Assembly (NCBI GenBank): GCA_041674385.1
Contig: JBAYVU010000006.1
Span: 1 to 64,000 of the forward strand
Source of the DNA: JACRAR01 sp041674385
Lineage (GTDB): Bacteria; Pseudomonadota; Gammaproteobacteria; Burkholderiales; Rhodocyclaceae
Direction of reading: 5' to 3'
DNA: 64,000 nucleotides
The translations under genes and the position numbers were made by a program. The notes beneath the pieces were generated by a model. The model was given only the letters and a program-made list of their open reading frames with translations, did not search any database and was not told where the DNA came from. This document shows positions 25,939 through 36,230 of the stretch, in pieces; the first letter of the stretch is position 1; every line of letters begins with the position of its first letter.

Positions 25939-27957
25939 ATGTCCAATTCAACTTTCAGCGATTTCGAACCGCCCGTGTTCAACAACCTCACCAGCGCGAT
26001 CCGCGCCTTGGCCATGGATGCCGTGCAAAAGGCCAACTCCGGCCATCCGGGCGCGCCCATGGGCATGGCCGAGATCGCCGAGGTGCTGTGGAACCACCAC
26101 CTGCGCCACAACCCCAACAACCCCAAGTGGGCCGACCGCGACCGCTTCGTGCTCTCCAACGGTCATGGCTCGATGCTGCTTTACGCCCTGCTGCACCTGA
26201 GCGGCTACGATCTCGGTATCGACGACCTGAAGCAGTTCCGCCAACTCCACAGCAAGACGCCGGGACACCCCGAGTACGGCTACACGCCCGGCGTCGAAAC
26301 CACCACCGGGCCGCTCGGCCAGGGCATCAGCAATGCCGTGGGCATGGCGATGGCGGAAAAATTGCTGGCCGACGAATTCAACCGGCCCGGCCACGAGATC
26401 GTCGACCATCACACCTACGTTTTTCTCGGCGATGGCTGCCTCATGGAAGGCATTTCCCACGAGACCTGCGCGCTGGCCGGCACCTGGGGGCTGGGCAAGC
26501 TGATCGCCTTCTGGGACGACAACGGCATATCCATCGACGGCCATGTCGAGGGCTGGTTCACCGACGACACGCCGAAGCGCTTCGAAGCCTATGGCTGGCA
26601 AGTCATCGCCAGGGTCAACGGCCATGATCCGGAAGCGCTGCACGCCGCCATCGCGGCCGCCAAAGCCGACCCGCAGCGCCCGACGCTGATCTGCTGCAAG
26701 ACGGTGATCGGCGCCGGCAGCCCGAACAAGCAAGGCACCCACGATGTGCATGGCGCACCGCTGGGGGATGCCGAGATCGCCGCAACCCGTCCGCATATCG
26801 GCTGGCATTTCGGCCCCTTCGAAATCCCGCAGGAAGTCTACCAAGCCTGGGACGCCCGGAAGAAAGGCAGTGCCTGGGAAGAAGACTGGAACCGCAAGTT
26901 TGAACGCTACGCCAAGGCCTATCCCGAACTCGCCGCCGAGTTCAGGCGGCGCATGGCCGGCGATCTGCCCGCCAACTGGTCGGAACATGCGCGGCAAGCA
27001 CTTGCGACCATCGACGCCAAGGCCGAGACCGTCGCCACCCGCAAGGCCTCGCAGATCGCCATCAATGCGCTGGCCCCGGCGCTGCCCGAGTTCGTCGGCG
27101 GTTCGGCCGACTTGACCGGCTCCAACCTCACCAACTGGAATGGCTGCCGGCACGTCAGCGGCAAGACGCCGGGCAACTATATTTCCTACGGCGTGCGCGA
27201 GTTCGGCATGTGCGCCGTCATGAACGGCATGGCGCTGCACGGTGGCATCCTGCCCTTCGGCGGCACCTTCCTGATGTTCTCCGAATACGCCCGCAACGCC
27301 CTGCGCATGGCGGCATTGATGAAGCAACGCGTCATCTATGTCTTCACCCATGATTCCATCGGTCTGGGCGAGGATGGGCCGACCCATCAGCCCGTCGAGC
27401 AGACGGCAACCCTGCGCATGATCCCCAATATGGACGTGTGGCGCCCCTGCGACACATTGGAAACCATGGTGGCCTGGATCCAGGCCGTGGAAAAACGCAG
27501 CGGCCCGACTTCGCTGTGCCTGTCGCGGCAGAACCTGCCTTTCGTCAAGCGCGATGCGGCAACCATCGCCAATATCGCCAAGGGCGGCTACGTCCTCGCC
27601 GAAGCCAAGGGCGGCAAGCCCAAGGCCATCCTCATAGCCACCGGCTCCGAAGTGGACCTGGCGCTGAAGGCGCAGGCGGCGCTGGCCGAGGAGATTCCGC
27701 TGCGCGTGGTTTCGATGCCCAGCACCAACGTGTTCGACCGCCAGGATCCGGCCTATAAAGAGAGAGTGCTGCCCAAGGGTATGCCGCGCATCGCCGTCGA
27801 AGCCGGCGTCACGGATGGCTGGTTCAAGTACGTCGGTCTCGACGGGGCGATCATCGGCCTCGACCGTTTCGGCGAGTCGGCCCCGGCCGGCCAGTTGTTC
27901 AAGGAATTCGGTTTCACGGTGGAGCATGTGATCGCCGCCGTGAAATCGGTTTTGTAA
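25939..27957 (+). CDS. cbbT: transketolase
   Basis: A 672-residue thiamine-diphosphate enzyme moving two-carbon units in RuBP regeneration and the pentose phosphate pathway. The ThDP signature GDGCLMEGISHE...DDNGIS is intact, as are HxxTPGH-type residues (HSKTPGHPEYG) near residue 100 and the transketolase motif GEDGPTHQPVEQ. Called cbbT by its place in the cbb cluster (tktA in non-autotrophs). It starts the second block, followed by gap after 18 bases. Confidence 0.96.
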   Translation: MSNSTFSDFEPPVFNNLTSAIRALAMDAVQKANSGHPGAPMGMAEIAEVLWNHHLRHNPNNPKWADRDRFVLSNGHGSMLLYALLHLSGYDLGIDDLKQFRQLHSKTPGHPEYGYTPGVETTTGPLGQGISNAVGMAMAEKLLADEFNRPGHEIVDHHTYVFLGDGCLMEGISHETCALAGTWGLGKLIAFWDDNGISIDGHVEGWFTDDTPKRFEAYGWQVIARVNGHDPEALHAAIAAAKADPQRPTLICCKTVIGAGSPNKQGTHDVHGAPLGDAEIAATRPHIGWHFGPFEIPQEVYQAWDARKKGSAWEEDWNRKFERYAKAYPELAAEFRRRMAGDLPANWSEHARQALATIDAKAETVATRKASQIAINALAPALPEFVGGSADLTGSNLTNWNGCRHVSGKTPGNYISYGVREFGMCAVMNGMALHGGILPFGGTFLMFSEYARNALRMAALMKQRVIYVFTHDSIGLGEDGPTHQPVEQTATLRMIPNMDVWRPCDTLETMVAWIQAVEKRSGPTSLCLSRQNLPFVKRDAATIANIAKGGYVLAEAKGGKPKAILIATGSEVDLALKAQAALAEEIPLRVVSMPSTNVFDRQDPAYKERVLPKGMPRIAVEAGVTDGWFKYVGLDGAIIGLDRFGESAPAGQLFKEFGFTVEHVIAAVKSVL

Positions 27958-27975
27958 TTTTTCAGGAGAAATAGC

Positions 27976-28974
27976 ATGGCAATCAAAGTCGGCATCAATG
28001 GATTTGGCCGTATCGGACGGATGGTGTTGCGCGCGGCGGTCCAGGACTTTCCCGACATCGAGGTCGTCGGCATCAACGACCTGCTCGAACCCGACTACCT
28101 GGCCTACATGCTGAGCTACGACTCGGTGCATGGCCGCTTCAAGGGCAAGGTCGCGGTCGACGGCAACACCCTCATCGTCAACGGCAAGAAGATCCGCCTG
28201 ACGGCCGTCAAGGATCCCGCCGAACTGAAATGGAACGAAGTCGGCGCCGATATCGTGATCGAGTCCACCGGCCTGTTCCTGACCAAGGAAACGGCCCAGA
28301 AGCACATCGCCGCCGGCGCCAAAAAAGTCATCATGTCGGCGCCAAGCAAAGACGATACGCCGATGTTCGTCTTCGGCGTGAACGACAAGACCTACGCCGG
28401 TCAGACGATTGTTTCGAATGCCTCGTGCACCACCAACTGCCTGGCGCCTGTCGCCAAGGTGCTCAACGACAACTGGGGCATCAAGCGTGGCCTGATGACC
28501 ACCGTGCATGCCGCCACGGCCACCCAGAAGACCGTCGATGGCCCCTCCAACAAGGACTGGCGCGGTGGCCGCGGCATCCTCGAAAACATCATCCCGTCGT
28601 CGACCGGTGCCGCCAAGGCCGTCGGCGTGGTCATCCCCGAACTCAACAAGAAGCTCACCGGCATGTCCTTCCGCGTGCCGACTTCCGATGTGTCGGTGGT
28701 CGACCTGACCGTGGAGTTGAACAAGGAAGCGAGCTACGCCGACATCTGCGCCGCCATGAAGGCCGCTTCCGAGGGCGCCATGAAGGGCGTGCTTGGTTAT
28801 ACTAACGAGAAGGTCGTCTCCACCGATTTCCGCGACGAGAGCTGCACCTCGGTGTTCGACGCGGAAGCCGGCATCGCATTGGACAGCACCTTCGTCAAGA
28901 TCGTCGCCTGGTACGACAACGAATGGGGGTACTCCTGCAAGGTGCTGGAGATGGTCCGCGTCATTGCCAAGTAA
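27976..28974 (+). CDS. gap: glyceraldehyde-3-phosphate dehydrogenase
   Basis: A 332-residue type I GAPDH. It has the Rossmann GINGFGRIGR, catalytic Cys151 in SNASCTTNCLAP and the C-terminal WYDNEWGYS. Asp35 in GINDL suggests NAD preference, though use in the Calvin direction with NADPH cannot be excluded. Strong ribosome-binding site (AGGAGAA). It is in the cbbT-gap-pgk-pyk-fba string, serving both CO2 fixation and glycolysis. Confidence 0.96.
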   Translation: MAIKVGINGFGRIGRMVLRAAVQDFPDIEVVGINDLLEPDYLAYMLSYDSVHGRFKGKVAVDGNTLIVNGKKIRLTAVKDPAELKWNEVGADIVIESTGLFLTKETAQKHIAAGAKKVIMSAPSKDDTPMFVFGVNDKTYAGQTIVSNASCTTNCLAPVAKVLNDNWGIKRGLMTTVHAATATQKTVDGPSNKDWRGGRGILENIIPSSTGAAKAVGVVIPELNKKLTGMSFRVPTSDVSVVDLTVELNKEASYADICAAMKAASEGAMKGVLGYTNEKVVSTDFRDESCTSVFDAEAGIALDSTFVKIVAWYDNEWGYSCKVLEMVRVIAK

Positions 28975-29001
28975 CCATCCAACCGTCCGAGAGGTCTTGA
29001 T

Positions 29002-30168
29002 ATGCAGTTCAAACGTCTCACCGATCTGGATCTGAAGGGCAAGCGCGTTTTCATCCGTGCCGACCTCAACGTGCCGCAAGACGATGCCGGCAATATCACC
29101 GAGGACACACGCATCCGCGCCTCGGTGCCGGCCATCGAGTTCGCGTTGAAGGCCGGTGCGGCGGTCATGGTCACTTCGCACCTCGGTCGCCCGACCGAAG
29201 GCGAGTTCAAGCCGGAAGATTCACTCGCGCCCGTCGCCAAACGCCTGTCCGGGTTGCTCGGCCGCGAAGTGAAACTACTCGCCGACTGGATCGACGGTGT
29301 CTCGGTCGCTGCGGGCGAAGTCGTCATGCTGGAGAACTGCCGCATCAACAAGGGCGAGAAGAAGAACAACGACGAGCTGGCGCAGAAGATGGCCAAGCTC
29401 TGCGATGTCTATGCCAACGACGCTTTCGGCACGGCGCATCGCGCCGAGGCCACCACCCACGGCATCGCCAAGTTCGCCCCGGTCGCCTGCGCCGGGCCGC
29501 TGCTGGCCGCCGAGCTCGATGCGCTGGGCAAGGCCTTGCATGCCCCAAGCCGGCCGCTGGTGGCGATCGTCGCCGGTTCGAAGGTGTCGACCAAACTGAC
29601 CATCCTCGAAGCGCTCTCCGACAAGGTGGACCAGCTCATCGTCGGCGGCGGCATCGCCAACACTTTCCTGCTGGCCGCCGGCAAGAAAATCGGCAAGTCG
29701 CTGGCCGAGCGCGACCTGGTCGAAGCGGCGAAGAAAGTCATGCTCAAGGTCAAGGTGCCGCTGCCCACCGACGTGGTGTGCGCCAAGGAATTCTCGGCAG
29801 CCGCACCGGCCACGGTCAAAAGCGTCGACGCGGTCGATGACGACGACCTGATTCTCGACGTCGGTCCGGATACGGCGCAAGCGCTGGCGACAGTTGCCAA
29901 GAATGCCGGCACCATCGTCTGGAACGGGCCAGTCGGCGTGTTCGAGTTCCCCGCATACAGCCACGGCACCGAAACGCTGGCGCGCGCCATCGCCGCGTCG
30001 AAAGCATTTTCCATCGCCGGCGGCGGCGATACGCTGGCGGCTATCGCCAAGTACGGCATCGGCAAGGACATCAGCTACATCTCCACCGGCGGCGGGGCTT
30101 TTCTCGAATTCCTGGAAGGCAAGACCCTGCCGGCTGTCGCGATTCTCGAACAACGCGCCATCCACTAG
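29002..30168 (+). CDS. pgk: phosphoglycerate kinase
   Basis: A 388-residue PGK converting 3-phosphoglycerate to 1,3-bisphosphoglycerate with ATP in the Calvin direction. Substrate-binding residues are in RADLNVPQ and SHLGRP, the nucleotide side in GGGIANTFL, and the C-terminal GGGDTLAAI loop is intact. 27 bases after gap and 8 before pyk; clearly one transcript. Confidence 0.96.
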   Translation: MQFKRLTDLDLKGKRVFIRADLNVPQDDAGNITEDTRIRASVPAIEFALKAGAAVMVTSHLGRPTEGEFKPEDSLAPVAKRLSGLLGREVKLLADWIDGVSVAAGEVVMLENCRINKGEKKNNDELAQKMAKLCDVYANDAFGTAHRAEATTHGIAKFAPVACAGPLLAAELDALGKALHAPSRPLVAIVAGSKVSTKLTILEALSDKVDQLIVGGGIANTFLLAAGKKIGKSLAERDLVEAAKKVMLKVKVPLPTDVVCAKEFSAAAPATVKSVDAVDDDDLILDVGPDTAQALATVAKNAGTIVWNGPVGVFEFPAYSHGTETLARAIAASKAFSIAGGGDTLAAIAKYGIGKDISYISTGGGAFLEFLEGKTLPAVAILEQRAIH

Positions 30169-30176
30169 GAGCGGCC

Positions 30177-31613
30177 ATGCGCAGCACCAAGATTGTCGCC
30201 ACTCTCGGCCCCGCCTCCAGCGAGGAAGCGGTCTTGCGGCGGATGGTGGAGGCAGGCGTGGATGTGGTGCGCCTCAACTTCTCGCACGGCACGGCGGAAG
30301 ACCACCAGGCGCGCGTGACGTTGCTGCGCAGCGTGACCCGCGATACCGGCCGCACGGTGGGCATCATGGCCGACCTGCAAGGGCCGAAGATCCGCATCGG
30401 GAAATTCGAGCATGGCAAGATCGAACTCGCTGTCGGCGATCACTTCATTCTCGACGTGACCTGCAAGCTCGGCAACCAGCAGCGCGTCGGGCTCGACTAT
30501 CCGGAACTCATCGACGACATCGATGTGGGCTCGGTGTTGCTGCTCGACGATGGCCGCATCGTGCTCGACATCGTCGAGATCGCGAGCCAGTCGGTGGTCA
30601 CCTTGGTGCGCGTGGGCGGCACGCTGTCCAACAACAAGGGCATCAACCGCCAGGGCGGCGGCCTCACGGCGCCGGCGCTGACCAGCAAGGACCGGCTGGA
30701 CATCCGTACGGCAGCAGAAATCGGCGTGGATTTCGTCGCGGTGTCTTTTCCCAAGACTGGCGAGGACATGCGCCAGGCCAGGAAGCTGCTGACGCGCGCC
30801 GGCTCGAATGCATTGCTGATCGCCAAGATCGAGCGCGCCGAGGCGATCGATGCGCTCGCGGACATCATCGATGCCTCCGACGGCGTCATGGTGGCGCGCG
30901 GCGACCTGGCAGTGGAGGTCGGCGACGCCGCGGTGCCCGCCTTGCAGAAAAAGATCATCCGCATTGCCCGCGCCCACAACAAGCTGACCATCACCGCCAC
31001 GCAGATGATGGAATCGATGATCGCGAGCCCCGTGCCGACCCGCGCCGAGGTTTCGGACGTGGCCAACGCCGTGTTGGACGGCACCGATGCGGTGATGCTC
31101 TCGGCCGAAACCGCAGCGGGCAAGTATCCGGTGGAAACCGTCGAATCCATGGCGCGCATCTGCCTGGAAGCCGAGAAATCGGCGGAAGTGACGCTCGACA
31201 ACGATTTCCTCGACCGGGTATTTACCCGCATCGACCAATCGATCGCCATGGCCGCGATCTGGACGGCGCATCACCTCAAGGTCAAAGCCATTGCGGCGAT
31301 GACCCAGTCCGGTTCCACGGCGTTGTGGATGAGCCGCTTGAATTCCGGCGTGCCGATCTACGCGCTGACCCCGGAGGTCGGCTCGCGCTACCGAATGAGC
31401 CTGTATCGCCATGTTTTCCCGCTGTTGATGAAGCAGAACCATACCGACCGCGATTTCCTGCTGTGGGAAGCCGAACAGCTACTGATCGAACAGGGTGCCG
31501 TCAAACCCGGCGATCTGATGGTGCTGACCATCGGCGAACCGATCGGTTCGGCGGGCGGCACCAACACCCTGAAGATCGTCCGCGTCGGCGACCATCCGAA
31601 TCCCCATTCCTAA
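30177..31613 (+). CDS. pyk: pyruvate kinase
   Basis: A 478-residue pyruvate kinase. The start STKIVATLGPASS, NFSHG, the signature IAKIERAEAI and active-site MVARGDLAVEV are all typical. It draws carbon from the pathway toward pyruvate; its presence inside cbb strings together with fba is common in betaproteobacterial autotrophs. Eight bases after pgk. Confidence 0.95.
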   Translation: MRSTKIVATLGPASSEEAVLRRMVEAGVDVVRLNFSHGTAEDHQARVTLLRSVTRDTGRTVGIMADLQGPKIRIGKFEHGKIELAVGDHFILDVTCKLGNQQRVGLDYPELIDDIDVGSVLLLDDGRIVLDIVEIASQSVVTLVRVGGTLSNNKGINRQGGGLTAPALTSKDRLDIRTAAEIGVDFVAVSFPKTGEDMRQARKLLTRAGSNALLIAKIERAEAIDALADIIDASDGVMVARGDLAVEVGDAAVPALQKKIIRIARAHNKLTITATQMMESMIASPVPTRAEVSDVANAVLDGTDAVMLSAETAAGKYPVETVESMARICLEAEKSAEVTLDNDFLDRVFTRIDQSIAMAAIWTAHHLKVKAIAAMTQSGSTALWMSRLNSGVPIYALTPEVGSRYRMSLYRHVFPLLMKQNHTDRDFLLWEAEQLLIEQGAVKPGDLMVLTIGEPIGSAGGTNTLKIVRVGDHPNPHS

Positions 31614-31637
31614 TTTTTAGTTTCCAAGGAGTCTGCC

Positions 31638-32702
31638 ATGCCCCTCGTTTCCATGCGTCAACTGCTCGACCACGCCGCCGAAAACGGTTACGGCCTGCCC
31701 GCCTTCAACGTGAATAACTTGGAACAGATCCAGGCCATCATGGAGGCCGCCGCGGAGACCAACAGCCCGGTGATCATGCAGGGCTCGGCCGGCGCCCGCA
31801 AGTATGCCGGCGAACCCTACCTGCGCCATCTCATCGAGGCGGCCATCGAGACTCACCCGGACATTCCCATTGTCATGCACCAGGATCATGGCGCGAGTCC
31901 CTCGGTATGCATCCAGTCGATGCGCTCGGGCTTCTCCAGCGTGATGATGGACGGCTCGCTGCTGGAAGACGCCAAGACGCCTTCCTCGTTCGAATACAAC
32001 ATCAAGGTCAGCAAGCATGTCGCCGACATCGCCCATGCCATCGGCGTATCTGTCGAAGGCGAGCTGGGCTGTCTCGGTTCGCTGGAAACCGGCAAGGGCG
32101 AAAAGGAAGACGGCCACGGTGCGGAAGGCAAGCTCTCGCAGGACCAGCTGCTCACCGACCCCAATGAAGCCGCCGAATTCGTCAAGGCCACCGGCGTCGA
32201 TGCGCTGGCCATCGCCATCGGCACTTCGCACGGCGCCTACAAATTCATCCGGCCGCCGACGGGCGCGGTACTGCGCATCGACCGCATCAAGGAAATCCAC
32301 GCGCGCATCCCCAACACCCACCTGGTGATGCACGGCTCCTCCTCGGTGCCGCAGGACTGGCTGAAGATCATCAATCAGTTTGGCGGCACCATGGGCGAGA
32401 CCTACGGCGTGCCGGTCGCGGAAATCGTCGAGGGCATCAAGCACGGCGTGCGCAAGATCAACATCGACACCGACCTGCGCATGGCCTCCACCGGCGCGAT
32501 CCGCAAGTACATGGCGGAAAACTCCAAGGACTTCGATCCGCGCAAGTACCTCGGCGTCGCCCGCACCGCCATGAAGGACATCTGCAAGGCGCGCTACGAA
32601 GCCTTCGGCTGCGCCGGCATGGCCGGCAGGATCAAGCCGATCAGCCTGGACAAGATGGCCGAGCGTTACAAGAAGGGCGAACTGAACCCGATCGTGAAAT
32701 AA
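31638..32702 (+). CDS. fba: fructose-bisphosphate aldolase class II
   Basis: A 354-residue zinc-dependent aldolase of the CbbA type, which can also form sedoheptulose 1,7-bisphosphate. Metal ligands lie in MHQDHG (H84), the Glu of VEGELG and the later HGAYK and MHGSSS histidines; KINIDTDLR binds the phosphate. It closes the sugar-phosphate block; purC follows after 25 bases. Confidence 0.95.
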   Translation: MPLVSMRQLLDHAAENGYGLPAFNVNNLEQIQAIMEAAAETNSPVIMQGSAGARKYAGEPYLRHLIEAAIETHPDIPIVMHQDHGASPSVCIQSMRSGFSSVMMDGSLLEDAKTPSSFEYNIKVSKHVADIAHAIGVSVEGELGCLGSLETGKGEKEDGHGAEGKLSQDQLLTDPNEAAEFVKATGVDALAIAIGTSHGAYKFIRPPTGAVLRIDRIKEIHARIPNTHLVMHGSSSVPQDWLKIINQFGGTMGETYGVPVAEIVEGIKHGVRKINIDTDLRMASTGAIRKYMAENSKDFDPRKYLGVARTAMKDICKARYEAFGCAGMAGRIKPISLDKMAERYKKGELNPIVK

Positions 32703-32727
32703 TCAACCCACATTTTTAGGCGAACCC

Positions 32728-33621
32728 ATGAGTCAACTGCCCCTGTTCGAATCGAAAATCACCAGCCTGCCGCTGCTGGGCCGCGGCAAGGTGCGTGATA
32801 TTTATGCTGTCGACGCCGACCATTTGCTGATCGTCACCAGCGACCGTCTTTCCGCCTTCGACGTGATCCTGCCCGACCCAATCCCCGGCAAGGGCGAAGT
32901 GCTCACCGCCGTGGCCAACTTCTGGTTCGGCAAGCTCGCCCACATCATCCCCAACCAATTGACTGGCATCGACCCGGAGTCCGTGGTCAAGGGAGAGGAG
33001 GAACGCGTCCAGGTGCGCGATCGCAGCCTGGTGGTGAAGCGCCTCAAACCGCTGCCGATCGAGGCGGTGGCGCGCGGCTACCTGATCGGCTCGGGCTGGA
33101 AGGATTACCAAGCCAACGGCGCCATCTGCGGCATCCAGCTGCCGGCCGGCCTGCGCCAGGCAGAGCAGCTGCCGCAGCCCTTGTTCACCCCGGCGACCAA
33201 GGCCGAGATGGGGGAACATGACGAAAACATAGACTTTGCCAGCGTCGAAAAACTCCTCGGCGTGCCGCTCGCCACCCAGGTGCGCGACACCACGCTGCGC
33301 CTGTATCGCGAAGCGGCGGCCCATGCCCGCGTGCGCGGCATCATCATCGCCGACACCAAGTTCGAGTTCGGCCAGGATGCCGCCGGACGGCTTTATCTGA
33401 TCGACGAAGTGCTGACACCCGACTCCTCGCGTTTCTGGCCGTCCGACCAGTACCAGGTCGGCATCAGCCCCCCCAGCTTCGACAAGCAGTTCGTGCGCGA
33501 TTACCTGGAGACGCTGGACTGGAACAAGCAGGCGCCCGGACCCAAGCTGCCGCCGGACATTCTCGCCAAGACCGCCGCCAAGTACCGCGAGGCGCTGACG
33601 CGCCTGACCGGCAAATCCTGA
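32728..33621 (+). CDS. purC: phosphoribosylaminoimidazole-succinocarboxamide synthase
   Basis: SAICAR synthase of purine biosynthesis, 297 residues. Visible motifs: GRGKVRDIY (ATP loop), DRLSAFDV, RGYLIGSGWKDY and the Mg/ATP-binding IADTKFEFG and DEVLTPDSSRFW. The length is that of the longer bacterial/yeast-type enzyme. It probably shares the transcript with fba. Confidence 0.96.
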   Translation: MSQLPLFESKITSLPLLGRGKVRDIYAVDADHLLIVTSDRLSAFDVILPDPIPGKGEVLTAVANFWFGKLAHIIPNQLTGIDPESVVKGEEERVQVRDRSLVVKRLKPLPIEAVARGYLIGSGWKDYQANGAICGIQLPAGLRQAEQLPQPLFTPATKAEMGEHDENIDFASVEKLLGVPLATQVRDTTLRLYREAAAHARVRGIIIADTKFEFGQDAAGRLYLIDEVLTPDSSRFWPSDQYQVGISPPSFDKQFVRDYLETLDWNKQAPGPKLPPDILAKTAAKYREALTRLTGKS

Positions 33622-33637
33622 ATTCAAGCGCCTGTCC

Positions 33638-35719
33638 GTGATCAACCCACTGCTGGACTTCTCCGGCCTGCCGCGTTTCGACGCGATCGCGCCGGCACAT
33701 GTGGCGCCGGCCATCGGCCAGTTGCTCGCCGAGAATCGCGCGCTGGTGGAACGGCTCGCAGCCGCCGATACGCCGGCCACCTGGAGCGGCTTTGTCGCCC
33801 CGTTGACCGATGGCGGCGAACGCCTCAGCCGCGCCTGGGGCATCGTCGGCCATCTGCATTCGGTCAATGACATACCGCCCTGGCGCGAGGCCTACAACGC
33901 CTTGTTGCCCGAGGTCACGCGCTTCTATTCCGAACTCGGCCAGAACCTCGCCTTGTTCGCCAAGTACAAGGCGCTGCGGGAGAGTCCGGAATACGCGGAA
34001 CTGACTGCCACCCAGCGCAGAATCATCGACAACGATATCCGCGACTTCCGGCTTTCCGGCGCCGAACTGCCGCAGGAGAAGAAACCGCGCTTCCAGGCCA
34101 TCCAGGAAGAGCTTGCCGCGCTCGGCGCGAAATTTTCGGAGAACCTGCTCGACGCCACCAACGCCTATGGCGAATACATCGAGGAGGAGGCGTTACTCGC
34201 CGGCATCCCGGAAGATGTATGCCAGACTGCGCGCGAAGCCGCCGCAAAGGAAAACCGGCCGGGCTGGAAATTCACCCTGCATGCGCCTTCCTACGGACCG
34301 CTGATGCAGTACGCCGACAACCGCGAGCTGCGCGCCCGCATGTACCGAGCTTATGCCACTCGCGCCTCCGAACTGGGCAAACCGGAATGGGACAACTCTT
34401 CGGTCTTGGTGAAAATTCTCCGGCTGCGCGCCGAAGAAGCCCACCTGCTCGGTTATGCGAATTTCGCGGAAGTCTCGCTGGTGCCGAAGATGGCGCAATC
34501 GCCGCAACAGGTCGCCGCCTTCTTGCGCGAAATCGCCGCCAAAGCGCGGCCATTCGCCGAGCAGGATATCGCCGAGCTGCGCGACTTCACCCGCGACCAA
34601 CTGGGCCTGGCCCGGCTGGAAAGCTGGGATATGGCCTGGGCCGCGGAGAAACTCAAGCAGGCGCGCTACGCCTTTTCCGACGAGGAAGTCAAACAATACC
34701 TGCCCGAACCCCAGGTGCTGGCGGGCCTGTTTCGCATCATCGAGACGCTGTTCGGCGTTCGTCTGGCGCCGGATATGGCACCGGGCTGGCACCCCGATGT
34801 ACGTTTTTTCCGTATCCTCAGGGACGGCACGTTGATCGGCCAGTTCTACCTCGACCTGTATGCGCGCGAAGCGAAAAGCGGCGGCGCCTGGATGGACGAA
34901 GCGATCACGCGGCGCAGAATGGCGAATGCCAGCGGCATCCAGACCCCGGTGGCCTACCTCAACTGCAACTTCTCCGGCCCGGTCGGCAGCAAGCCAGCCT
35001 GCTTCACCCATGACGAAGTCATCACGCTGTTCCACGAGTGCGGCCACGGTCTGCACCATTTGTTGACCCAGGTCGATGAGCTTCCGGTATCGGGCATCCA
35101 CGGCGTGGAGTGGGACGCGGTCGAATTGCCGAGCCAGTTCATGGAAAATTTCTGCTGGGAATGGGGCGTGCTCTCCCCCATGACCGCCCACGTCGACACC
35201 CGGCAGCCGCTGCCACACTCGCTCTATGACAAGATGCTGGCGGCAAAGAATTTCCAGAGCGGCATGCAGACATTGCGTCAGGTCGAACTGGGCCTGTTCG
35301 ATCTGTTGCTGCACAGCGAATTCGAGCCGGATGGCGACGTGCTCGAACTGCTCGCCGAGGTCCGGCGCGAGGTCGCGGTCATCACGCCGCCCGAGTGGCA
35401 GCGCCTGCCGCAGAGCTTCTCGCACATATTCGCCGGCGGGTATGCCGCCGGCTATTACAGCTACAAGTGGGCCGAAGTGCTCTCCGCCGACGCTTTCGAA
35501 GCCTTCGAGGAAGGCGCCAGATCGTCCGGCAATGTCCTCGACCCGAGCATCGGCGCGAGATTCTGGCGCGAGATACTCTCCGTCGGCGGTTCGCGCCCGG
35601 CCATCGAGTCCTTCCGTGCCTTCCGCGGACGCGAACCGCGCATCGATGCGCTGCTGCGCCATAGTGGTATGATTTCCCATCATGTGGACATCGTCGCGCC
35701 AATCGATTCTGGTCCGTAG
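33638..35719 (+). CDS. prlC: oligopeptidase A (M3 metallopeptidase)
   Basis: A 693-residue cytosolic zinc peptidase that degrades signal peptides and short peptides. The M3 motif is HECGHGLHH, with H466-E467 and H470; a downstream Glu in the GVEWDAVELPSQ stretch completes the site. It starts with GTG at 33638, 16 bases after purC. The last 38 bases overlap the next gene. Confidence 0.94.
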   Translation: MINPLLDFSGLPRFDAIAPAHVAPAIGQLLAENRALVERLAAADTPATWSGFVAPLTDGGERLSRAWGIVGHLHSVNDIPPWREAYNALLPEVTRFYSELGQNLALFAKYKALRESPEYAELTATQRRIIDNDIRDFRLSGAELPQEKKPRFQAIQEELAALGAKFSENLLDATNAYGEYIEEEALLAGIPEDVCQTAREAAAKENRPGWKFTLHAPSYGPLMQYADNRELRARMYRAYATRASELGKPEWDNSSVLVKILRLRAEEAHLLGYANFAEVSLVPKMAQSPQQVAAFLREIAAKARPFAEQDIAELRDFTRDQLGLARLESWDMAWAAEKLKQARYAFSDEEVKQYLPEPQVLAGLFRIIETLFGVRLAPDMAPGWHPDVRFFRILRDGTLIGQFYLDLYAREAKSGGAWMDEAITRRRMANASGIQTPVAYLNCNFSGPVGSKPACFTHDEVITLFHECGHGLHHLLTQVDELPVSGIHGVEWDAVELPSQFMENFCWEWGVLSPMTAHVDTRQPLPHSLYDKMLAAKNFQSGMQTLRQVELGLFDLLLHSEFEPDGDVLELLAEVRREVAVITPPEWQRLPQSFSHIFAGGYAAGYYSYKWAEVLSADAFEAFEEGARSSGNVLDPSIGARFWREILSVGGSRPAIESFRAFRGREPRIDALLRHSGMISHHVDIVAPIDSGP

Positions 35720-36212
35720 CGCCCTGCTTGCCGCCCTGTGCCTCGCCACGCTGACGGCACAGGCGCAAGCCACTTATCGCTGGGTCGACAAGGACGGCAA
35801 GGTGCATTACGCGGACCAGCCGCCACCGCCATTGGAAAACAAGGAAATCCAGAAGAAAAAGCTTGGGGCGAATGTCGTCGAGACCAGCGGCCCTTCCTAC
35901 GCCACCCAGAAAGCCGCGCAGAAATTTCCGCTAACGCTGTATACCAGCGCCAACTGCATCGAGAACTGCAAGACCGCGCGCGACTTTCTCAGTCGACGCG
36001 GCGTACCCTTTGCCGAAAGGGTTCTCAAAACGCAGGAGGATGCGGCCGAATTCAAGCAAGCCACCGGCATAGGCCAATTGATCGTTCCCGTGCTGTTGGC
36101 GGGAACCAAAACGGAAATGGGTTTTCAGGAAAATGCCTGGCGCAACCTGCTCGATGCGGCGGGCTACCCGCAAGACAGCGGCACGCCGCGGCCGAAACCG
36201 CCCACGAAGTAA
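35682..36212 (+). CDS. DUF4124-glutaredoxin-like periplasmic protein
   Basis: A 176-residue protein with a signal peptide (cleavage near AQA-TYRW, residue 30), an N-terminal DUF4124 segment (YRWVDKDGKVHYADQPP, about 31-50) and a C-terminal glutaredoxin-like domain (about 83-160). The redox pair is C92-x3-C96 (CIENC) rather than the usual C-x2-C, so disulphide chemistry may differ. The TIGQ-like cis-Pro region (QLIVPVLL) is present. The start lies inside prlC. Confidence 0.85.
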   Translation: MWTSSRQSILVRSALLAALCLATLTAQAQATYRWVDKDGKVHYADQPPPPLENKEIQKKKLGANVVETSGPSYATQKAAQKFPLTLYTSANCIENCKTARDFLSRRGVPFAERVLKTQEDAAEFKQATGIGQLIVPVLLAGTKTEMGFQENAWRNLLDAAGYPQDSGTPRPKPPTK

Positions 36213-36230
36213 CGATGCCCCTTGGTTAAG

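Noticed and set aside
25948..29181. 1077-codon open frame on the minus strand across cbbT and gap
   Set aside because: It is antisense to two certain genes with full family motifs; long shadow frames are expected in GC-rich coding DNA and it has no recognisable protein features.
29894..31717. 607-codon plus-strand frame across pgk, pyk and fba start
   Set aside because: Out of frame with the real genes; Arg/Pro-rich shadow translation.
34193..35773. 526-codon minus-strand frame opposite prlC
   Set aside because: Shadow of oligopeptidase A; no family motif.
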